A stretch of 64,000 bases of DNA from Tachypleus tridentatus (lineage: Eukaryota; Arthropoda; Merostomata; Xiphosura; Limulidae): positions 136,929,009 through 136,993,008 of the forward strand of contig NC_134834.1 of the NCBI RefSeq assembly GCF_004210375.1, written 5' to 3'. Below are positions 51,401-63,400 of the stretch, piece by piece (within the stretch, counting starts at the first letter, position 1; every line of letters starts with the position of its first letter). The position numbers and the translations under genes are program-made. A model generated the notes under the pieces. The model worked only from the letters and a program-made list of their open reading frames with translations. It did not search any database and was not told where the DNA came from.

Positions 51401-54400
51401 GTGTTTACTCTGTAAAGTTTCTTTATTTCCTTCTTCCAAATACAGTCAAAATTACTGAACTCAAAAATACTTTACAAACTTGTTAAACACCCTGTTATTC
51501 AATAGACCTATACCATTATTCTCAGGATAATCAGCTTGATCTGTTCTTTAGAACACTTTAAATAATATTATGGTTTTGAATACTTCAAAATATTCAGTAC
51601 TGGGCATTCAACAAAAGGACATGCTATCAGAGACTGGCTAATCTATCAATAATAATAATCTAGCATGTAATCAATACTATCTGGATATTTAAAATTTGTC
51701 AGCCATTTCACTCCAGTAGAAAAGTTTATACAATCAACAAATAGAGACAGTAATGTTTGCCAAATAATACAGTGCTAAGTGGATTATCCTTTGTCATATA
51801 CTACGTCCAGGAGCTGATATGCTTAATGGAGTTAGATGTTCCATCCTGTGCTTCATCAAACTACACCAAGTTCACTATTACTAGCAGCAGTATTCAAATT
51901 GAATGACTGATAAAGGTGAAATAGCACCACAAACAACAAGCTTCCTATTCAACAAGACATACCTATTCATGTTCCTATTTCCACAAAAGGTATATATCAA
52001 CCTTATTCAGTACAGACAGAGAGAGGTGCAGTTATCTTGGAAAAACTGACCACGAAAATATAATTTTAAACCTGAAAAGCTATGTGTTTCTTATTTTTTC
52101 TTGGGCTGGAGCCAATCTCTGACCATTGCAACGTTTGTAGGTTTAGGAGACACTCCATTCCTATCCAATATATGTCTGAGAAACTCTGTTCCATATGTAT
52201 TAATGCATATTTTCATGGTGTCACTTCAACTTGCATTGTTAATGTACTGGAATGTTATTTTCAGGTTTTTAGCTGTGGCATAAAATGAGTGTAGAGAAAT
52301 ATGTCAGCCACATAGATGAGACATCTCTTCCACTTTAGTCCCCTAAGTGTAATTGCAGTAAGCTTTTTAAAAGTGACAATGCATTACGCAGACCAAACAC
52401 CATGATGAAAAATTTACACTGTCCTTCTCAAGTGCTAAAAGCAGTTTTGTGTTTGAACTACCTATACTCACATGTAACATATTGTTAAAATGGGATTTTC
52501 CAATACAGCCAGGCATTTTCACATACATGACAACTGAAAGACATCTATGCATATTACCAAATTCTCACCTAAAGTTCACACAGACCCTTTGACAATAACA
52601 CTGGAAGTTATCAACGACTTTTTGAAGGTTGTATTATAAAGATTGACTCCATTTCAGTATCAGTAGCATCCCTGGTTCTGTAACGAACCCTATGTGGCAT
52701 TTTTGTTGGATGTACATCTCATGTATCTACGTGATAACTTTTGGCTGCTGTCCAACCCAATCAACCATCTATTCTTACAAATAAACCGTGTTACCCATTA
52801 TAATTTATCCTGGACGAGCCTCTGATTTTCGTACGCTACATATCACAATTTCAAATAGCCAGAACTTTTAATTTGGAAGTTAATTAAAAGTCAATATGTA
52901 TTAAATTTATGATATTTGTCAAAGATACACACAATTTTATTTTTCAACACATAATTTAATATACAAACAACAACAGAATTTATAATAACGATTATCACAA
53001 ATAATTATTTATATGCAAAATATTACAATCTGGCAATCAGTATTTATCTGCATTGGAACTGAATAATTTATTGACGATCTAGGTTCACAACAAGTTGATA
53101 CACATACATTTCACTTGACAAGAACGCTAGCTAGCTCCTTTGGCCGACCACGGTTTGCAAGCTTACTTTCACAGAGGAAGATGGGTATATAATGTTCTCG
53201 TAGAAATATTAACGTCCAAAGTTAATTTTCTGAATTTGAACAGTACGTATCTTTGTGACTCAGTGATGTCGATATGTAACTTTAAAAATCTATAAACGTT
53301 CTTGGCCAAATATCTGTAGTTTTCCGATCAATAAGTATTTGTCACAATTATAGCTTCTGAGGCTTATAGCATACCTACTGCAGCAATCAAACAATATTCT
53401 CAAACTGTTACTTGGCGCTTCGATTTATACAATTTAGGCAAAATTCTCGAAAGTTCAATTGGCCCAACAAAAGATACACTAGTGCTTTCATAAAACATAT
53501 GTTGTAGATTCTTACGCTCGAAAATCCTCTGCAAATTTAGATAACAGTCGGGACTTATGCAATACACATTTAATAATATACATTACGTGCATTAAGCTGA
53601 AACAAATGCATATATTAAAATAAATATATAATATTAAATCCCTTTCAACTGGCAAACTCATTGAGTATTGTAGTCATTTCATGTTTTACAATAATAGAAT
53701 GATGTGCACGTATTCTCAAATACCACTTTGTCACATATTTTATTCTGTTTTTAATCATCAATTTATTATGAACCTGAATACGTAGTGTGCTTTTACTCCC
53801 ATTTAATTTTTTTCCCAGTGGCGCAGTGGAATGTCTGCAGACTTACACTGCTACAACCTGGGTTTCAAAACCCGTCGTGTGCATAGTACAGATAGCCCAG
53901 CCTGTATTTTGTGCTTAATTTCAAACAAACTAAATACCCACATAGAATCTTTAATATTACATAACTTCATTAAATTGAAAATTATCATCAATTCTAGTTC
54001 ATATATTTTTATTTTAGTAACATAAAATTATCTTCCAAATATTTTTGTTTTTAATTACACTCTATGTAAACTTTTAATTCCATCACACTCTTCAGTAGAA
54101 GGTTAAAAGTGATAGATTATCTCTCCTCTATGGTATTAATTTAAGCAAAAATCCATCCACACTACTGTATCACATGAGTATTGTGTACATTTAACTGTGT
54201 TAGAGTTTCCAACTAATTGAAGAAATGCTTGGTACCTTAAATATTTTTATAACGATAAATTTTGATTTATTTCATGAATTATTCATCTTGTTTGTACATT
54301 GCTGTTGTTATCGCTAAATTTTACATTTATAGATTAAATTATATAGTCTTACCATGATTTTAACAATCACAGAGTCCATGGTGATCATGTCTTGAAAAAT

Positions 54401-57400
54401 GGACCTAAAAATAAAACAAACAGCATCATTGTTTAAAGTACATTATCAAAATGTTATTTAAAAGACATAAAGTCCAATGAGAATCATACAAATTTAATAA
54501 AGTTACATTCAACTTCAAGAAGAGAGAAGCAGCTGAAATTGGATTAAACAAGTCATTTGTGGATCCAGTACCAGCATATGAATCATAGTATTTATAGCAT
54601 TAGTGTACTACCAGTAACAAATTTACTACTCATAAAATACAATATTGCATTTATGGAAATTCTTCTATAATGCAAGATATTTATACACGGGTGGACCAAA
54701 AAGTGGCGCCCTTGAAAATGTTGTTAATTTGTTATATCTTTTATTAGATAACAGAAAAGTATGTAAAGTAATATGTTTGTCCAACGCACTTGGTGTGATT
54801 TGTTTAAATATAATCTCGAATCATAATTTTAACCCTTGCTTTTGTAAACATCTTAACGTTTAATGATTTTAGTTATATTTTCTCATAAAAAGTATTGTGC
54901 ACCTACTGTAGTTTCTTAGATCTTATTCCAATTAGTCTACAAAATGATTAAATACGTTTCTCTGCAATTGTAAAATGTTTAAACGATATCTTAGAAACAA
55001 AAGAATTAATATTATGGAATGGCCATGTTAATCAATCCGATTGAAAATTTATGGGCTGAGAAAAACTAATTAAAGAAAGATCTCAAGCCAAACACAGAAG
55101 ATGAAATTTTTGAAATACTAGAAGAAGGATGGCAGTCAGTCACTCAAGAATACCTGCACAAACCCATTGAAAGCATGCCACGTCGATATAAAGCAGTAAT
55201 GAAATCCAGAAGATGCAATCTAAATATTAACTTGTGAAACTGGTTTGTGTTGTTTGAAGTTTCATTTTTATGTCTGATCATTGCAGAGAAACTTGTTTGA
55301 CCATTCTGTATGCTAAATGGAATAAGAATATCTAAGAAACTACAGCAGGTGCACAACAATTTTTATGATAACATGTAACTAGAATCATGAAAAGTTCAGA
55401 TATTTACGAAAACCAGTGCTAAATTTAGAATCTGAGATAATATTTAAATAAATATTATCGAGTGTGTTCAAAAAATATATACTTTTACATATTGTTCTTT
55501 TATCTAATAAAAGATATAACAAATTAAGAACATTTTAAGGAGAGCCACATTTTGTCCAGTCCCTGCACTCGTATAAATTAGGGTTGCAGACAAGTATTTA
55601 ACTGTTACACTTACTTTGTTCAAATATGGTTCGGTATGTTCTTCGTTAATATAAGAATGGATAAATCTTGAATTTTAATTCCAAAAGCTTGCATGACTAA
55701 AGGAGTACATTGGTCAAGTTTATGTTTATTGCAGAAACAATAATAAAGTTGTCATACATGAAAATAAATCTCCATTCAGACGGGCTAGATTTATACACAT
55801 CAAACATACGATGACTTCTTTCAAACATAATGCTGTAACATATTATCAGCGACTGATGTAAATACAAGCGAAGACTTCTGTATAAATATAATATTAGTGG
55901 ATATCAACACAATTTTCTTTTAAAAATTACATATATATATATGTGTGTGTGTGTGTGTATAACGATTCATTTGACTTATGAATAAAAACAACATAATGCT
56001 GAGCACAAAAACCTCTAATAGTAATAGTGTGTAACGAAAATAATCCGTACTAAACTAAAAAAACTGAGTGAAACGTGCTTCCGCGTACTAAAAACTGGAA
56101 CTTACCTGACTACAGCCAAGAGGAAGTTGTTCAGTTTGCGTTGACGTGCCATGTTACCATACATCTTGAAATATAAATATTTAGTAGGTCTCACTTTGTA
56201 TCGAAAACATGTATTGTAGATACTATTTAAACAAATAATTAGAATCGAGTGAAGAATATGGAAAAGCTGAAATATAGTGATGTATATGTGTTGTTTCATG
56301 GTATTAAGGCTTCAATACTTTTTTTATTTTCACAAATATAGCGATACATTTTGGGTTAAAGAAATTGTTTTGAGAAATGTAAACAATCTTTGATTTTTAC
56401 AATAAAAAACAACAAAACAATCAACTATTTTTCTCTTCTTTACACTTAATAAATATTAATAACAAAATAATTTTCAACACCAGGGGATATCTAGATTTGG
56501 TTTAGCTTCTATAACATTCCTGTAAGCATAAATCACTCAATTTAAAGATGATCTTTATAACCTTTTTGGTATGCAAGAAATATTTCATATGGAAAATATC
56601 TTTAGTATGTACGCATAAGTGTCCTAATAAATAATATTCAGATATTGAGACCGAATATCTTAAGGATATTCTGCTTAATTATTATTTTTAATACAAACTT
56701 GTGATTATACATGCCTCAGCATAATGAAGAGCAATTCCTCCCCACACTAGATAACTGTTGATAACCTGCACCGAAAAAATACGGTACGTGTTTATTATAT
56801 ACTTAAAGGATACTTGTTAATTATAAACTACTACACACCTGTTAATTAACGTTACAACTATATTTTCTGAAAACGCCTATTAATTATATATTACCACTAA
56901 ATTTAAAACAGACAGCTGTTAATTATAAGTAGCTCTTGTATCTATACAAAACATCTGTTAACTATAAGTCTTATCAACAATACATATGATTTCAGTGTAT
57001 ATTATTATAAGAACTATGATAAAACTGGTATTTAAAAATATCTTTTTCGTTTTATTTCTTTTCACGGACGGTGCTTTTACAGTTTCAATTGTTCTCTGAA
57101 TCCTCAAATATTTATTTATTTTTCAGAAATGTAACTGGTTATAACAGTCAAAGTTAGTGCACAAGAATACTATATTCGAATAATTTGGAGTAACCTCGAC
57201 GCGATCCACAAGTTATTATTCGATTTTTCCATTACAGTTGTGAATAAATAAACAAAGCAAGAATATCGTGTTTCTAAAATATGTGTATACATAGGTGGGT
57301 CCAGCGTAGATCGTGGCAGAGTGCGCTCTTCCCTCATTCAAACAATAAAAGAGAAAAGATTGTTCTTATAGCGGACTCTTTCGTTACTGTATATTTATAT

Positions 57401-60400
57401 AAGAGCGTATTTGTTGTTTATAAAAGTAGTTAGAAGAGCTTAAGCAAGTTGAAATTCAGTTCGAGATCTTATCTTCCTCATAACCTTTCTCTCAGTTACC
57501 AGTATTCTTTAATGAAAACACAACAACACACAAACTTCCTTGGTAATATCATTGATGTTTGCAAAGCAGAGCTTTTTTAACGGCCAGTAATGATAATTGT
57601 GGACAGTTATAAAATCTGAATTAAAAGTAGTAACATTGGATATAGTTACTATTAAAATAAAATATTTAAAACAAAATTGGCATAAGTCATCCACGAAATG
57701 TAAGCAACATAATCAAGAAGACTTTCCACCAGAAAAACTGACATAAGTCACGTGTGAGGAAGATGCTTCTGCAATATACCTGTTCAATGGCCTTATATCT
57801 TAAGCAGCTGGGAAATGAAGCGTGTATCCATTCTATTCCACATACAGAGATATCGATCAAGCCGTTGGATCCAGCACCTATATATTTCTGTGTGAATATA
57901 TGCCGTTATCCTGAGACATATTACGGAAAACAGCATAGTGGAGGGATGTGCCTTGAACATGAGAGTTTTACATCGGAATCTACGATACAGGATTATTGTC
58001 AAGTTGTACTGAACCGGATAGTTTGCTTGAAAAGTAGGAAGTAGTTTTAGTACATTATGTAGCTTTATGTTTCATTTTTAACTCTTAATAAATGTAAACT
58101 TCTGCCAAATTATAAAAGTTAGTTAGAATGTATACTAAAAAAAATGAAACATAAAGCTACATAATGTACTAAAACTACTTCCTACTTTTCAAGCAAACTA
58201 CCCAGTTCAGTATCACTACAACATCAATAACTGCGCCAAATAACAATGAAAAATACACAATAAACAATTAGAAAAATGAAAATATAGGCATAGTGTGTTA
58301 GATTTAATATCTATACAGATTGTAAATATGATTAGTTGCCTTTTACGTAGTTTTCCTCAGTTAAAAAATAAATATGTTATGATGCATGCTTTGTAAGTAT
58401 AAATCAATTTCTAAACTGAAAAGCAGTTGTGCCTACACACACTGACACAATTTATATATATATTTTGTATTAGAGATTTAAGGAATAGACACATTAGCAG
58501 TAAAAATACGAGCAACGAAGAAAACTCGGTGCCATTAACGTGTAAATGAAAGCTATAAATCTATAGATGTAATATATTTAGTAAGATGACTGATTTGACT
58601 AACACAGTTATTCTTTCAAACATTTGGCACCCCAAACACGTGGTAAAAATAATGGTCATTATAAGTAGGAAATCAAAGCGTTTTCGACTAGGTTGTGGCT
58701 GATAATTCCCATAAATGTTCAGTGGGGTAGAGCAGGTGTTCACATGATTACAGGCAGATCACTGAAATAATAACTAACTTCTATACGTTTTTGAGATAAA
58801 GTTGGTTTGTTTTGATTTTCGCGTAAAGCTACACGAGGACTATCTCTGATAGCTGTCCCTAATTTAGCAGTATAAGACTAGAAGAAAGGTATCTAGTCAT
58901 CACCGCCAACTCTTGGGCTACTCTTTTAACAACGAATAGTGGAATTGACCATAACATATAACGTCCCCACGGCTAAAAAGGGCAAGCATGTTTGGTGTGG
59001 CAGGGGTTGGAACCCGCAACCCTCAGATTGCAAGTCGAGCGCCTTAACCACCTGGTCATGCCAGGCCTTGCGATAAAGACCTACGCGACGCCACTGTTTA
59101 CCAAACAGCAACAACAGCAGCGTATATTTTTGTGAATTGTTAGTACAGCATTGCTCAGTAGGAGGGGATAGAGAAGTTTGTGCCAGTGACGTAACACGTA
59201 ATAAAACTAAAACCAGTAATAAACTGGTTTGCACTGTAAGCACAATGCTGTCAGGTGAAGCTCGAACTGGTACTGACAATGTAGATTTGTCTAAATCGAA
59301 GTTTACACGTTGAGGAATATAAGATTTTCTACTTAACTGTTTCACAGAGCTGTCGGGAAAACGTAATTTTTTGAAGCAGCTATTTGGTCGAAAGTACACA
59401 TAAGTAACATTAATGAATCATTTCTAAGAGACAAGCAAGTTTTATTAAATATTTCGTTGTTTCGTATCCTACATAAAACGACTGGCATACTTCCTACTGT
59501 ATAAGTCTAACATTTATACCGTTTATTTATCTTGTCTGTACAATGTTTTGTTATGGTATCCCAGTAGCTAATATAGCTTTCGTACATGCTGGTACTAAAC
59601 ACACTATTTCTTCTTTTTTTTCTTATAATAGCATAAATATGCATGTTTTGAACTTAAAACAGCATATAATGCTTTACTGTATTTGAATATACCCCAATCT
59701 ACATTTACTTTTGTATGCAGTGCTTTCAAATGATAGATATTCCCCTGAAAATGACCACAAAAAATATTTCCACGACAAAAAGACACATCAAACATTATCT
59801 TAATACATTCTTCATATATTATACCGATCTTCTCAACATAAATGCCAAAGAATCAAATAAAATAGATCTAGAAATGAACTTTCAAAATTTGGTTTAAAAC
59901 ATGCAAAAAAGCTACGTTTTTCACGAACTGGCTGTTTAAAAATTCCTGTAAAATGGCTGTAATACTATCTACAATTATATTTGGTGTGAAAGGTTTCTCA
60001 GTACACTTAATACATACAGCTGTTAGTTGTACGTCAATACTATATATAAAAATATGACATTTGTTGCATAAACGTATTTACGCTTGTTTTTAGAGTTTAC
60101 AAAATTATTGCAAAATAACAACAGACTACTAGAACCTCTTCGTCTTCCTCGTGAAATGAGCCATCTTCCGATTTTTTGTATAATTCTAGGACACCTAGAT
60201 AAACAATGGAACAAGTTAGTTATGACTGAAAAATGAATAGCAACCTAAAATGAATTACATATATATCTAAAGATGGGTAGTACGGGTCTTAAAACTTTAA
60301 TTAAAATAAAGTACAGAATAATGTTTGATCTTCTTAGGTCGTCTTTAGGTTGACAGAGTTTAGACGTTGTTTTAGTTTGCAGCAATAACTTAATGATGCT

Positions 60401-63400
60401 TAATGGTAATTTGTATTCTTAGATTAATATATTTTTCAGTTTACACATTAAATTTATTCAACCAATTATTATCTTCATGAAGGAAAACGGGTTAAGATAC
60501 TTCATGTTAATGAATTAGAGCTGCATAGTGTGATATATGTTCTCACTGACAAAAAGGTAACATCCGATCAATTATAAAACCTTTGACTACCATTAAAAAG
60601 TAATAAGCTATATAAATCTAGCATTACTTCATATTCTTTAGGTTACGAAACAACAGTCACAGCTGAGTATTTCAACACCATCTACAATTCAAAAAAACGT
60701 CAGAACACCTTGAGTGATATCGGAACCCCGATAAGTTATAATACGTTTTTTGTTAAACAAAAGTCATAAAATCGGTTAACGAAGCTACTAAAATGTAATA
60801 AAATAATAAAATACTAAGACAAAAGCATTAAGATATGAAAAGCAAAAGCTTATGATAAATAAAAAGATAATCGAAAGAAAGTATTACGGAAGTACTCAAT
60901 ATATATGATGTGAAAACTGTAAAACATTTGAACAGAAATACTGAGAAAGTCTGCATCACTTTAGAATTATAAGAAATAAAAACAGAATCACTGAGATAAT
61001 ATATTGGAATAGGACTATAAATATAAAAAGTAAAAACAGAAACACTGAGATAATGTATTAGAATAGAACAGGGCCCTGCATGGCCAAGCGTGTTAAGGCG
61101 TGCGACTCTTAATCTGAGAGTCGCGGATTCGCATCCCGGTCGCGCCAAACATGCTCGCCCTTTCAACCGTGGGCTGAATAGAAGAGAACATTAATTATGT
61201 TTGTTTGTTTTTGAATTTCGCACAAAGCTACTCGAGGGCTATCTGTGTTAGCCGTCCCTAATTTAGCAGTGTAAGACTAGAGGAAAGGCAGCTAGTCATC
61301 ACCACCCACCGCTAACTCTCGGGCTACTCTTTTCCAACGAATAGTGGGATTGACCGTCATATTAAAACGCCCCCACGGCTGAAAGGGCGAGCATTAATTA
61401 TGAAAAGTAAAAACAGAAATACTTAGATAATATATTTGAATAGAATTACACTTATGAAAAGTAAAAACAGAAATACTGAGGTAAATCACACATAACGTTT
61501 AAACCACGAAAAGAGAGAGAGAGCTTAAACTAATGAGATACGAGAGGCCTATGTTAAAAATGAGTAAGCAAAATCAAACTTTCCTGTCACTTCTCCATTA
61601 GACAGTCTAATGGGATGTGCTAAAACGAAAACAGCCAATTCTGGGTCAACAAGTACGCCATCGGGGAATCTAGGATCCTGAAAAATATATGTATATATTG
61701 GATAATTGTAATAAAGAAAGGATTACCAACATACGTTTTTTCAGTAATAACTTTTAGCCTTGTTATGCGATAATAGAAAAGTGTTTTAAGTTATACTTAA
61801 TGTTGGGTTATAATGATTAAATGACCATAATTTAAATATTAATATTTAAGAAATTTCCTACTACCACGTTTTAATCATGTATAACTTGTAAAATGTTAGA
61901 CTTGAAAGATTTATCGGTATTTGTAAATGTAAAAAATTTTAGAACGAAAGTTATCTGATAATTTTTGTACTCGAAGTCTATTATTACTCGAATGTTTATT
62001 TACTTGATGCTGACTGCTGGATATAGAATACTTTTAAAATAAGAGTAATTATTGAGTTTATTTAGTGATTTAATATTTAATGGTTATTTACTTTCATAAA
62101 AAGAGTATTAACAGTTAATGATTTTAAAAGCGATAATTATAATAAGTTTCGGTTGTAACTCTGTACGAGTCATACGTTGTTTGCGTAGTTCAATTGTTGT
62201 ACTAGGCTTTCCTAGTGTTGTTGAAGTTATTTTACTCGAAGAGTTTTGTCGTTTTGTGTAATATTGTTATTACCAGAAAGAGATAGAAGGTTTTAAGCCT
62301 TATTCAAAATATTTATAAACAGGCGTCTAACAATGTAGAAGTAAAAAAGAAAAGTTAAATAAGAGATAATTAGATTTAGATTGAGTGACTGATAATTTAG
62401 TAGCGACGGGCGATTTCTAAAGTAAGTTTCATTGATGTAATCTAACACCATAGATAGTTTATCTTATTGAGTTTTAAGGTAACTGAATCAGTTTGTATGG
62501 ACTTCTGACGTAAAATAGAATTATTTAAAGCTCTATATATAATTATAGTAACCCAGGTTACCATAAGTTGAATTTTCTTTGCTATAAGAAAATAAACACA
62601 CATAAATGATTTAAAATGTATTTAAAAGAAATCAAAGCCACATCGGGCTATCTGCTGAGCCCACCAACATTTTAAAGCAAGTGGATTGTGTGCTGTTCGT
62701 TTATTGTTTAAATGTATCACCAACGAGTCAAAGAATGTGGCCCCTGTAAAACTGACACTGACATTTGACAGTAAAGCTTTCTATATGTTTTTTTTTTAAA
62801 TCTGTATTGGGATCACCGGTGAAAAAAACTGTTTTGATCCTACAAGTTTCTAGTTATAAGGAGCTTCATATGGTTTAATAGATACAGATATCATGTAAGA
62901 CATGAATAGTTTGTAAATTTTCTTAAAAGAGCTTTATTTTAATTTTTCATTTACTGATGTGGAACGAATTACACGTCATGTAGGAGACGAGTAAGCTATG
63001 TATACTTCACAAAATTATTTTGAATGGCCAATTGCTTCTAGTCAACACCTTTTTCATTGCCCAGGAACTATTAATTTATAAACCACATACACGAACGTCA
63101 TTTAAATCAGTTACTGGCTCCTATTGAATAAACTATTTATTCGAAAAAACAAACCTGTAAAAGCTCATAACTTATACAAGTAAAATAGGAACCCTTGTAG
63201 CTACTTATTTATTAGACATTTTCATATCATCATTGAACATAAATTCTCATGACAAATGTAAATATGTCTACTGCAGGAAACTCACATGTCATGTAAGCGG
63301 TTTATCAGATAATAATTGACATCAACTTATACAAGAAAATAGAAACAGTAAAGTATAATAATAATAATGGAATTTATGTGTGAATAACTACACAGAATTC

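Larger units (their letters stand above)
60822..61490. repeat. Minisatellite, about 50-bp unit, split by SINEs
   Basis: The core 'agtaaaaacagaaatactga', 'gataatatattagaatagaa' recurs at 60935, 60978, 61028, 61405 and 61455. Two SINE pieces lie between the third and fourth units. Confidence 0.8.

Noticed and set aside
56106-56164. ATG at the start of exon 5 as a translation start
   Set aside because: Exons 1-4 join in phase and encode GAF-A, and an acceptor AG directly precedes this ATG.
57754-58044. 96-codon cysteine-containing plus-strand gene
   Set aside because: No family, no supporting context, and it runs into an inverted repeat; kept only as a note.
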